Source: Permianibacter sp046297695
GTDB lineage: Bacteria; Pseudomonadota; Gammaproteobacteria; Enterobacterales; Permianibacteraceae
Direction: 5' to 3'
Assembly: GCA_046297695.1 (NCBI GenBank)
Contig: JBKBHF010000013.1
Span: forward strand, 1-64,000
DNA length: 64,000 nt
This document shows, piece by piece, positions 42,001-52,643 of this stretch; position 1 is the first letter of the stretch; each line of letters starts with the position of its first letter. A model generated the notes under the pieces. That model saw only the letters and a program-made list of their open reading frames with translations. It ran no database searches and had not been told where the DNA came from. The position numbers and the translations under genes are program-made.

Positions 42001-42785
42001 ACGTCGTGACGCTTCCATCACCGCCGCGCCGGCCGTTGCTGCGTTGGCTGCTGGCGTTGGTTTTGATTGGCAGTTTGCTCGTGGTGAGCGTGCTGACGCT
42101 CGACTTCGCCAGCTTCGATGCCAGTTGGCGCGGGCTCGGCGAATTTGTCGCGCCGCTGCTTGCGCCCAATCTGGAGCCACGCTTCTTGCTGGTGGTGGCA
42201 CGTGCCAGCGCCGAAACGCTGGCGATGGCGTTGGTGTCGACGTTTTTCGCCGCACTGCTGGCCGCGCTGCTGGCGGTGCTCGCGCAAACGGCGCTGCGCT
42301 GGCCGCTCAAGCTGCTGTTCAATGCCTTGCGGGCAGTGCCGGAATTGTTGTTCGCCAGTCTGTTGGTGCTCGCGGTCGGGCTGGGTGCCACGGCCGGCAT
42401 TCTGGCGCTGACCTTGCATACCGCCGGCGTGCTGGCGCGGCTATTCAGCGAAACCTTGGAGAATGCCGATCGCCGCGCCGACGAGGCGCTGCGGCTCGCC
42501 GGTGCCGGCCGCTTGCAGGCATTCTGCTACGGTCGTCTGCCGATCATCACGCCGCAATGGCTGGCTTACAGTCTGTATCGTAGCGAAATGAACCTGCGTG
42601 CCGCCACCGTGCTCGGCGTGGTCGGTGCCGGCGGACTCGGACAACAACTGCATGTCGCGCTCAGCGTGTTCCGCTACGACAAGGTCAGCACGCTGTTGCT
42701 GGCAACCTTCCTGCTGATTTGGCTGACCGAAAGCCTCAGCCGCTGGCTGCGCCGCGACCGGTTCAGCAACGCCCAGATCGATTGA
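41997..42785 (+). CDS. ABC transporter permease 2 of the putative selenium importer (PhnE-like)
   Basis: 262 aa second permease, homologous to the first (RAVPELLFASLLVLAVGLGA against RSLPELIWALLFVRLFGLGP; EALRLAGAGRLQAFCYGRLP; GVVGAGGLGQQLHVAL). The importer thus has a heterodimeric membrane part. Overlaps permease 1 by ATGA. Last gene of the run; the convergent gene at 42826 follows. Confidence 0.84.
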   Translation: MNVVTLPSPPRRPLLRWLLALVLIGSLLVVSVLTLDFASFDASWRGLGEFVAPLLAPNLEPRFLLVVARASAETLAMALVSTFFAALLAALLAVLAQTALRWPLKLLFNALRAVPELLFASLLVLAVGLGATAGILALTLHTAGVLARLFSETLENADRRADEALRLAGAGRLQAFCYGRLPIITPQWLAYSLYRSEMNLRAATVLGVVGAGGLGQQLHVALSVFRYDKVSTLLLATFLLIWLTESLSRWLRRDRFSNAQID

Positions 42786-42825
42786 GCAACAGCCGCCGTC
42801 AGCGGCCGTTGCTGTCCGGTTGCTG

Positions 42826-43518
42826 TCAGCTGCGTTTGACGGTCAAGGTGCCGCGCTTGGCGCCGTCGCGCATCACATCCAGCGTTTTGCTTTCGCCGGC
42901 TTTCAGCTCAAAGGTGAGCGGCTGATAGTAGGGTATCAGCAGCGTCAAGGTGGTCTTGTCTGCCGGTACTTGCCGGAGCCGGATATCAGCTTGCTTGCTA
43001 ATCCGCTCTTCAAATTCGCTGCCACCGTAATCGTCCATGCCGCCTTTTTCTTCCCAGCGTTTGAACGGTAACACCTGGTAATGGCTGGCGCGGATATGGG
43101 CGATATAGGTTTCCATGTGGCTGTGGATAGCGCAGCCAACTCGAACAATGCTGTCTTCGGCCCAGCTCAACTTCAGATTGACGGTTTGCCCCGGCGGCAC
43201 CAGACCAACGTCGAACCGGGTGCCGGTGCTGTAGCTGTTGGCGTAGATATTGTGGCGAGCCGTATCGGAATTGTGGAAGGCAATGGTGGCGTCCTGGGAG
43301 CCGACCGACAGGTACTGGCCAAACTGCCGATTCTTCTGATCGACGCTGACCTCATTGATGCTGGCGCTGGCATCGCGCACATACAGCACCGCGGCGGCCG
43401 GCGGCGTGGTTTCAAATGTCAGGGTGCCGATGATGAGATCATCGGCCGATGCGGCGGCGCTGGCCATGGCAAGCATCAGCAGGACGACGCGCTGGGCGAA
43501 CGAACGTAGGTGGGACAT
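42826..43518 (-). CDS. Periplasmic cupredoxin-like protein, MauL-like
   Basis: 230 aa with signal peptide cleaved near ASA-DD (residue 25). Contains DQKNRQFGQYLSVGSQDATI and ARHNIY, then VRVGCAIHSHMETYIAHI. His89, Cys129, His132 and Met135 form a type-1 copper ligand set of the small blue-copper fold. Related to the protein at 59157-59768. Family members are called methylamine utilisation proteins, but no mau genes are here. The ATG at 43518 has AGGAG 8 nt upstream. Function unknown; perhaps electron transfer or copper handling. Confidence 0.75.
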   Translation of the reverse strand: MSHLRSFAQRVVLLMLAMASAAASADDLIIGTLTFETTPPAAAVLYVRDASASINEVSVDQKNRQFGQYLSVGSQDATIAFHNSDTARHNIYANSYSTGTRFDVGLVPPGQTVNLKLSWAEDSIVRVGCAIHSHMETYIAHIRASHYQVLPFKRWEEKGGMDDYGGSEFEERISKQADIRLRQVPADKTTLTLLIPYYQPLTFELKAGESKTLDVMRDGAKRGTLTVKRS

Positions 43519-43620
43519 CGGGTGACTCCTGTCTTGGATGAGTGATGAGCGGCAGGGGCGGTAATCTGGCGCCGGCGCCCTTCCGTATCGACAGAGCCCG
43601 ACACCAGAGAACGAAACGCC

Positions 43621-44064
43621 ATGTATCGCCTGATTTATGCCAGTACCGCCAGTGAAAGTTTTCGGCTCAGCGACGTGCACAGTATCGTCGCCGCCTCCGA
43701 ACGCAACAACCGGCCGCGCCACCTGACCGGCATGCTGGTCTTCAGCAGCCGCTACTTTCTGCAATGGCTGGAAGGCCCGCGCGAAGCGGTCAATGAGCGC
43801 TACCTGCGCATTTGCCAGGACATGCGTCATCACAGCCCGGTGATGCTGGCTTACGAGCCCATCATCGAGCGCCAGTTTACCGACTGGGCCATGGGCTATC
43901 TGGGCGAAGGGGTGTTGAACCGGCAAGTGTTGATGCGCTACTTTGCCGACGGCCAGTTCCAGCCATACCAGCTGTCCGGTGCCGCGGCCGCGGTGCTGAT
44001 GCCGCAGTTGGCCGAACTCGCTTACGCCATCGAGCAGCGCCGGGCCAGTCCGACGCCAGTCTGA
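43621..44064 (+). CDS. BLUF-domain blue-light sensor (FAD)
   Basis: 147 aa. The BLUF domain fills residues 1-95: Tyr6 (RLIYAST), Asn29/Asn30, LTGMLVFSSRYFLQWLEG with Gln48, and DWAMGY near residue 92. The Tyr-Gln distance of 42 equals that of AppA (Tyr21/Gln63). The C-terminal 50 residues are a short helical tail without an output domain, so signalling would be by protein contact. Divergent from the cupredoxin gene, 102 bp apart. Confidence 0.9.
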   Translation: MYRLIYASTASESFRLSDVHSIVAASERNNRPRHLTGMLVFSSRYFLQWLEGPREAVNERYLRICQDMRHHSPVMLAYEPIIERQFTDWAMGYLGEGVLNRQVLMRYFADGQFQPYQLSGAAAAVLMPQLAELAYAIEQRRASPTPV

Positions 44065-44116
44065 GACCTTCGCGCCAATTAGAGCGCGATGGGTCAAATT
44101 CCCCCGGGCAGGCAAA

Positions 44117-44145
44117 TGGACAGACCTGCCCCCCTCGCGTAAAAT
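44117..44145 (+). promoter_or_regulatory. Candidate sigma-70 promoter of carA
   Basis: TGGACA (44117-44122) and TAAAAT (44140-44145) are separated by exactly 17 bp, each one mismatch from consensus. Transcription would begin near 44152, leaving a leader of about 85 nt before the TTG start of carA. I did not see a leader-peptide attenuator. Confidence 0.6.
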
Positions 44146-44237
44146 CCCAGAAGTTTAAATCCACCCCTTGTAACCGGCTCCGGTGCCCGCTTCGGCAGGC
44201 TTCGGTGCCAGTCGCACGCCTGTCGCCCGGAGGTATC

Positions 44238-45362
44238 TTGTCCACGCCCGCTCTCCTCGCCCTCGAAGACGGCAGCCTGTTCCGCGGAGTCAGCATCGGC
44301 GCCCATGGCGCGTCGGTCGGTGAAGTGGTGTTCAATACCGCCATGACCGGCTATCAGGAAATCCTGACTGACCCTTCCTATACCAAGCAACACGTGACGC
44401 TGACCTATCCGCATATCGGCAATACCGGCTGCAATGCCGAGGACGCCGAGTCGGACCGGGTCTGGGCCGCCGGCCTCATCATCCGTGACCTGCCGCGGCT
44501 GGCGTCGAACTACCGCATGGAAGAAGACCTCGGCAGCTACCTGAAAAAGCGCAACGTGGTTGGCATTGCCGACATCGACACCCGCCGGCTGACCAAGCTG
44601 CTGCGCACCAAGGGCGCACTGAACGGCTGCATCATGGCCGGTGACATTGATGAAGCGAAAGCGCTGGAACTGGCGCGTGGCTTTGCCGGTTTGAACGGCA
44701 TGGATCTGGCGAAGGAAGTCAGCTGCACCAAGCCCTACGAGTGGCACACCGGCGAGTGGGCCTGGAACCGCGGCTACCATACCGTCAGTGAGCACAAATT
44801 CCATGTCGTCGCTTACGACTACGGCGTCAAGCACAACATTCTGCGCATGCTGGCCGAACGCGGCTGCAAGCTGACCGTGGTGCCGGCGCAAACGCCGGCC
44901 AGCGAAGTGCTCAAATACCAACCGGACGGCATTTTCCTGTCCAACGGTCCCGGTGATCCGGCCGCTTGCGATTACGCGATCACAGCAATCAGCGAGCTGC
45001 TGAAAACCGGCATTCCGATTTTCGGTATCTGCCTCGGTCACCAGCTGCTGGCATTGGCCAGCGGTGCCAAGACCGTCAAGATGAAATTCGGTCACCACGG
45101 CGCCAACCATCCGGTCAAGGACATGGACAAGGGCACCGTGATGATCACCAGCCAGAACCACGGTTTCGCCGCCGATGAAGCGACGCTGCCATCGAGCCTG
45201 CGGGTGACGCACAAATCGCTGTTCGACGGTTCGTTGCAAGGCATCGCCCGCACCGACGTGCCGGCCTACAGTTTCCAGGGTCACCCGGAAGCCAGCCCCG
45301 GTCCGCACGATGTCGCGCCGCTGTTCGACCAGTTCATCGAGATGATGGCGAAAAGAAAATGA
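44238..45362 (+). CDS. carA: Carbamoyl-phosphate synthase small (glutaminase) subunit
   Basis: 374 aa. Hydrolyses glutamine and channels ammonia to CarB for arginine and pyrimidine synthesis. N-terminus ALLALEDGSLFRGVSIGA and GEVVFNTAMTGYQEILTDPS. The class-I amidotransferase has the nucleophile Cys in FGICLGHQLLALAS and the His-Glu pair in QGHPEASPGPHD. The start is TTG at 44238 with GGAGG 5 nt upstream, and no in-frame ATG fits. Confidence 0.94.
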   Translation: MSTPALLALEDGSLFRGVSIGAHGASVGEVVFNTAMTGYQEILTDPSYTKQHVTLTYPHIGNTGCNAEDAESDRVWAAGLIIRDLPRLASNYRMEEDLGSYLKKRNVVGIADIDTRRLTKLLRTKGALNGCIMAGDIDEAKALELARGFAGLNGMDLAKEVSCTKPYEWHTGEWAWNRGYHTVSEHKFHVVAYDYGVKHNILRMLAERGCKLTVVPAQTPASEVLKYQPDGIFLSNGPGDPAACDYAITAISELLKTGIPIFGICLGHQLLALASGAKTVKMKFGHHGANHPVKDMDKGTVMITSQNHGFAADEATLPSSLRVTHKSLFDGSLQGIARTDVPAYSFQGHPEASPGPHDVAPLFDQFIEMMAKRK

Positions 45363-45363
45363 A

Positions 45364-45450
45364 TGTAGGTTGGTCGCAGGCGTTCCTGACGCCTGTCGAC
45401 ACTTCCTACATCCATGTAGGTCGGGTTAGGCGCTGTGCGCCGTAACCCGA
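45364..45450. repeat. Palindromic repeats between carA and carB
   Basis: Two hairpins: CGCAGGCG-TTCCTGA-CGCCTGTCG (about 45375-45398), flanked by TGTAGG and CCTACA, and TCGGGTTAGGCGC...GCGCCGTAACCCGA (45421-45450). The second resembles the GGGTTA/TAACCC palindromes scattered in many proteobacterial chromosomes. They occupy most of the 189-bp carA-carB spacer, which is unusually long for this pair. Confidence 0.6.
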
Positions 45451-45551
45451 CACATGGCGCTGCGAATCGCGGCGCATGAGACAGGCCCACGCTACAAAGG
45501 ATCTGGTTGGCTCCGCGCAACCAAATCCGCACAACGGGAAACGGTACCGCA

Positions 45552-48773
<3,222 letters not shown>

Positions 48774-48886
48774 CCGGGTTTGTCGGAAGGACGATGCCGA
48801 TGCGCATGTCCTGCAAGCCCGAATCATCGTTTAGTGCGGCCAGCTTGCTTGAGCGACAGCAGCTGGCCGCGCAGAAAGGAGTGGAA

Positions 48887-49363
48887 ATGAATCGTGTACC
48901 GATGACGGCACGCGGTGCGGAAGCCTTGAAAAAAGAACTGCATGAGCTGAAGACCGTGGCGCGGCCGAAAGTGATTCATGCGATTGCCGAAGCTCGTGCC
49001 CACGGTGATCTGAAAGAAAACGCCGAATATCACGCAGCGCGTGAGCAACAGGGCTTCATCGAAGGTCGCATCGCCGATATCGAAGCCAAGCTCAGCAATG
49101 CCCAGATCATCGATGTCAGCAAGCTGCACAACGACGGCAAGGTGATTTTTGGTGCCACCGTCGAGCTCGCCAATACCGAAACCGGTGACGAAGTGGTCTA
49201 CCGCATCGTTGGCGAGGATGAGGCCGACATCAAGAACAACTTGATCAGCGTCGGCTCGCCGATTGCTCGTGGTTTGGTCGGCAAGTTCGAGGGGGATATC
49301 GTGGTGGTAAAGACCCCGGGTGGTGATATCGAGTACGAGATCGTCGCGGTGAAGTACGTTTGA
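48887..49363 (+). CDS. greA: Transcription elongation factor GreA
   Basis: 158 aa, identical in length to E. coli GreA. Rescues backtracked RNA polymerase by stimulating transcript cleavage. The N-terminal coiled coil has PMTARGAEALKKELHELKTV and ARAHGDLKENAEYHAAREQQ with the tip acidic residues. The C-terminal domain has TVELANTETGDEVVYRIVGE and PIARGLVGK. The ATG at 48887 follows GAAAGGAG by 6 nt; the frame upstream to 48794 is not needed. Confidence 0.96.
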   Translation: MNRVPMTARGAEALKKELHELKTVARPKVIHAIAEARAHGDLKENAEYHAAREQQGFIEGRIADIEAKLSNAQIIDVSKLHNDGKVIFGATVELANTETGDEVVYRIVGEDEADIKNNLISVGSPIARGLVGKFEGDIVVVKTPGGDIEYEIVAVKYV

Positions 49364-49369
49364 GCAGTA

Positions 49370-49406
49370 AACAAAAACGCCGCGATGAAGTTGCGGCGTT
49401 TTTGTT
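49370..49406. terminator. Bidirectional terminator between greA and yhbY
   Basis: Perfect 14-bp inverted repeat AACAAAAACGCCGC / GCGGCGTTTTTGTT with a 9-nt loop (49384-49392) between convergent genes. A-tract and T-tract flank the GC core, so it can stop both. Confidence 0.88.
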
Positions 49407-49427
49407 GGCAGTGATGGTTGCGATTGC

Positions 49428-49754
49428 TTAGATCAGCTTGGGTTTATTGGCCTTCGGCAGCACAATCTTGCTGTCTTTCGGTTTGGCCCGGTAAGCGATC
49501 AGGTTGTGGCCGAGGATCTGAACATTGGCGGCGCCGACCCGCTCGCAGATGGCCTCCGCGATGGCGCGACGCTCATCGCGATCCTCACCGGCCAGCTTGA
49601 CCTTGATGAGCTCATGGTGGGCGATCGCCAGTTCGATTTCGGCCAGCACGGCGTCAGTCAGGCCATTGCTGCCCAGCATGACCACCGGTTTCAGGCTGTG
49701 GGCCAGGGCGCGCAGATGGCGGACCTGATTACTGGCAAGGGCAGGAATCGACAT
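49428..49754 (-). CDS. yhbY: CRM-domain ribosome assembly RNA-binding protein YhbY
   Basis: 108 aa (E. coli 97). CRM fold with LRALAHSLKPVVMLGSNGLT and VLAEIELAIAHHELIKVKLA, ending GHNLIAYRAKPKDSKIVLP. Binds pre-50S particles. Minus strand, between greA and rlmE as in many gammaproteobacteria. Confidence 0.92.
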   Translation of the reverse strand: MSIPALASNQVRHLRALAHSLKPVVMLGSNGLTDAVLAEIELAIAHHELIKVKLAGEDRDERRAIAEAICERVGAANVQILGHNLIAYRAKPKDSKIVLPKANKPKLI

Positions 49755-49880
49755 GGCGGGTTCCGAAGCTGTCCGGCAGAGAGGGGCGCCATTCTAGCGC
49801 CGGCAACAGGGCTTAACGAGGGCTTTTGGCCAGTTGGCCGAAGCGGCTCATCAGGTCAGACGATTGGGTCTGGAAAAAGT

Positions 49881-50510
49881 ATGGCACGTAGCAAGAGTTC
49901 GACCCGCTGGCTGCAGCGGCACTTTGACGACCCGTTCGTCAAACAGGCTCAGAAGGAAGGTTGGCGCTCGCGGGCGGTGTTCAAGCTGCAGGAGATCGAC
50001 CAGAAGGATAAGCTGATCCGGCCGGGAATGGTCATCGTAGACCTTGGTGCGGCACCAGGCAGCTGGAGCGAGTACGTACTTACCAGGACGGGCGGCAAGG
50101 GCAAAATCGTCGCGCTCGACATCCTGCCGATGGACAGCCTGCCGGACGTTGAGTTTATCCAGGGCGATTTTCGCGAAGATGCGGTACTGGCCGAGTTGGA
50201 AAAACGGCTCGAAGGTGAGCGGGTCGATCTTGTTTTGTCCGATATGGCCCCCAATATGAGCGGTACGCCTGTAGTCGATCAGGCCCGATCGATGTACCTG
50301 TTGGAACTGGCACTGGAGTTTGCCAAGGCTTGGCTCAAGCCGGGCGGCAACATGCTGGTGAAGATGTTTCAGGGTGAGGGTTCCGATGCGTATTTGGTCG
50401 AATTGCGTCGGTTGTTCAAAACCGTGAAGATTCGCAAGCCAGACGCATCTCGTGACCGTTCTCGTGAAGTGTTTGTGCTCGCCCAGCACTATACTGGCCC
50501 TAAAGCCTGA
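49881..50510 (+). CDS. rlmE: 23S rRNA (uridine(2552)-2'-O)-methyltransferase
   Basis: 209 aa (E. coli 209). SAM site VDLGAAPGSWSEYVL. The catalytic K-D-K-E tetrad is visible as Lys in RAVFKLQEID, Asp in LVLSDMAPNMSG, Lys in LVKMFQGEG and Glu in SREVFVLAQ. Divergent from yhbY, and 50 bp upstream of ftsH, the classic rrmJ-ftsH pair. Confidence 0.95.
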   Translation: MARSKSSTRWLQRHFDDPFVKQAQKEGWRSRAVFKLQEIDQKDKLIRPGMVIVDLGAAPGSWSEYVLTRTGGKGKIVALDILPMDSLPDVEFIQGDFREDAVLAELEKRLEGERVDLVLSDMAPNMSGTPVVDQARSMYLLELALEFAKAWLKPGGNMLVKMFQGEGSDAYLVELRRLFKTVKIRKPDASRDRSREVFVLAQHYTGPKA

Positions 50511-50559
50511 TTGATGTATTTGCCGTTGCCCGTCGGCAGCGGCGGAAAGGAGTGGTCCC

Positions 50560-52485
50560 TTGAACGACATGTTCAAAAATGTGCTGCTGTGGCTGGTCAT
50601 TGCCATCGTGCTGGTGTCGGTGTTCAACAATTTCACTGGCAGCCGCAATACCGTCCAGTCGCTCGGTTATTCGGAGTTCATCAGCGATTTGCAGAGCGGC
50701 AAGATCGACGAGGTTCAGATCCAGTCCGATGGTCGCGAGGCCATTGGCAAATACAAGAACGGTGAGCAGTTCGTCGCCAGTCTTCCGCCTTACACCGACC
50801 GGCTTGATGCCGCGCTGACCGAACAGAAGCAGGTCAAAGTCACCATTCTGCCGCCGGAAAAGCAGAGCCTGTTGTTCGTCATTTTCATCAACCTGTTGCC
50901 AGTGTTGCTGCTGATCGGTGTCTGGATTTTCTTCATGCGCCAGATGCAGGGCGGTGGCAAGGGCGGTGCGCTCAGCTTTGGCAAGAGCAAGGCCCGTCTG
51001 CTCGGTGAAGATCAGGTCAAGACCACGCTGGCCGATGTCGCCGGTGTCGAAGAAGCGAAAGAAGAAGTCGCCGAGTTGGTCGAGTTCCTGCGCGACCCGG
51101 GCAAGTTCCAGAAACTGGGTGGCAAGATCCCGCGCGGTGTTCTGATGGTCGGCCAGCCGGGTACTGGCAAGACCCTGCTGGCGCGCGCCATCGCTGGCGA
51201 AGCGAAGGTGCCGTTCTTCACGATTTCCGGTTCTGATTTCGTTGAAATGTTTGTCGGTGTCGGTGCCTCGCGCGTTCGCGACATGTTTGATCAGGCGAAG
51301 AAGCATGCGCCGTGCATTATCTTCATCGACGAAATCGACGCCGTCGGTCGTCATCGTGGCGCCGGGCTCGGTGGTGGTCACGATGAGCGTGAGCAAACCC
51401 TGAACCAGTTACTGGTCGAGATGGACGGTTTTGAAGGCAGCGAAGGCATCATCATCATCGCTGCGACCAACCGTCCGGACGTGCTCGACCCGGCGCTGCT
51501 GCGGCCGGGCCGTTTTGATCGTCAAGTCGTGGTCGGCCTGCCGGATATCCGCGGTCGCGAACAAATTCTGAAAGTACACATGCGCAAAGTGCCGATCGCC
51601 GATGATGTCGATCCGGCGGTGATTGCCCGCGGTACCCCGGGCTTTTCCGGCGCCGATCTGGCCAATCTGGTCAACGAAGCGGCGCTGCTCGCGGCGCGTG
51701 CCAATGAGCGCGTGGTCAAGATGCGCTTTTTCGACGCCGCCAAGGACAAGATCATGATGGGCGCCGAGCGACGCACCATGGTCATGACCGAGGAAGAAAA
51801 GCGCAACACCGCTTTCCACGAAGCCGGTCACGCCATTCTCGGTTATCTGCTGCCGCATTCGGATCCGGTCTACAAGGTCACCATCATTCCGCGCGGCCGT
51901 GCGCTCGGTGTGACCATGCAGTTGCCGGAGCAGGATCGGTTGTCGTATTCCAAGCAGTATCTGGAAAACCGCATCGCGATTCTGTTCGGTGGTCGCATCG
52001 CCGAAGCGATCATCCATGGCTTTGATGGCGTCACCACCGGTGCCTCGAACGATATCCAGCGCGCCACCGAGCTGGCCCGCAACATGGTGACCCATTGGGG
52101 GTTGTCGGAACGGATGGGACCGCTGTCGTATAGCGAGGACGAAGGCGAAGTGTTTCTCGGTCGCTCGATCACCCAGCACAAGAGCGTGGCGGACTCCACG
52201 GCGAAAGCGATTGACGAGGAGATCCGCGCCATCATCGACCGCAATTACAAGCTGGCCGAGAAACTGTTGAACGAAAACCTCGATAAACTGAATGCGATGG
52301 CCGAAGCGCTGATGAAGTTCGAAACGCTGGATAGCAAGCAGATCGACGACATCATGCAGGGGCGCGATCCGCAACCGCCGGAAGGCTGGACTGATCGCGG
52401 CAATGGCGGCGGCAAAGGTTCGGCAACGGTTGAGGCCGCTGGCAAGGCCGACGATGTCAACGGCAAGGCGGCCGCCGCGCATTGA
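50560..52485 (+). CDS. ftsH: ATP-dependent zinc metalloprotease FtsH
   Basis: 641 aa inner-membrane AAA protease controlling sigma-32, LpxC and membrane-protein quality. Two spans (VLLWLVIAIVLVSVF and LLFVIFINLLPVLLLIGVWI) flank a periplasmic domain. AAA module: Walker A GQPGTGKT at 198-205, Walker B IIFIDEIDAVG, pore loop and arginine fingers in ATNRPDVLDPALLRPGRFDR. Zinc motif HEAGH near residue 421 with distal Asp region. The start is TTG at 50560 with AAAGGAG 7 nt upstream; the ATG at 50569 is an alternative. Confidence 0.96.
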   Translation: MNDMFKNVLLWLVIAIVLVSVFNNFTGSRNTVQSLGYSEFISDLQSGKIDEVQIQSDGREAIGKYKNGEQFVASLPPYTDRLDAALTEQKQVKVTILPPEKQSLLFVIFINLLPVLLLIGVWIFFMRQMQGGGKGGALSFGKSKARLLGEDQVKTTLADVAGVEEAKEEVAELVEFLRDPGKFQKLGGKIPRGVLMVGQPGTGKTLLARAIAGEAKVPFFTISGSDFVEMFVGVGASRVRDMFDQAKKHAPCIIFIDEIDAVGRHRGAGLGGGHDEREQTLNQLLVEMDGFEGSEGIIIIAATNRPDVLDPALLRPGRFDRQVVVGLPDIRGREQILKVHMRKVPIADDVDPAVIARGTPGFSGADLANLVNEAALLAARANERVVKMRFFDAAKDKIMMGAERRTMVMTEEEKRNTAFHEAGHAILGYLLPHSDPVYKVTIIPRGRALGVTMQLPEQDRLSYSKQYLENRIAILFGGRIAEAIIHGFDGVTTGASNDIQRATELARNMVTHWGLSERMGPLSYSEDEGEVFLGRSITQHKSVADSTAKAIDEEIRAIIDRNYKLAEKLLNENLDKLNAMAEALMKFETLDSKQIDDIMQGRDPQPPEGWTDRGNGGGKGSATVEAAGKADDVNGKAAAAH

Positions 52486-52506
52486 TTGCAGGTGTTTCCA
52501 CAATAG

Positions 52507-52536
52507 ACAAAAAAGCGCCCGATGGCGCTTTTTTGT
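52507..52536. terminator. Terminator after ftsH
   Basis: Perfect 13-bp inverted repeat ACAAAAAAGCGCC / GGCGCTTTTTTGT with a CGAT tetraloop, 21 nt after the ftsH stop. Shaped to work in both directions, also ending the Omp85-like gene from the other side. Confidence 0.88.
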
Positions 52537-52643
52537 TGCCTGGATGCCGGCGATAACCGGCATCTGGCGGTGGCGTTTCGTTTGCCGGCAACATGGCAGC
52601 GCATCCGATGATGCAGGTCTGCTACCGCCTCGCCATGTCGTTT

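Noticed and set aside
44070..44089. TCGCGC/GCGCGA hairpin after the BLUF gene as terminator
   Set aside because: Only 6 bp and not followed by a T-tract.
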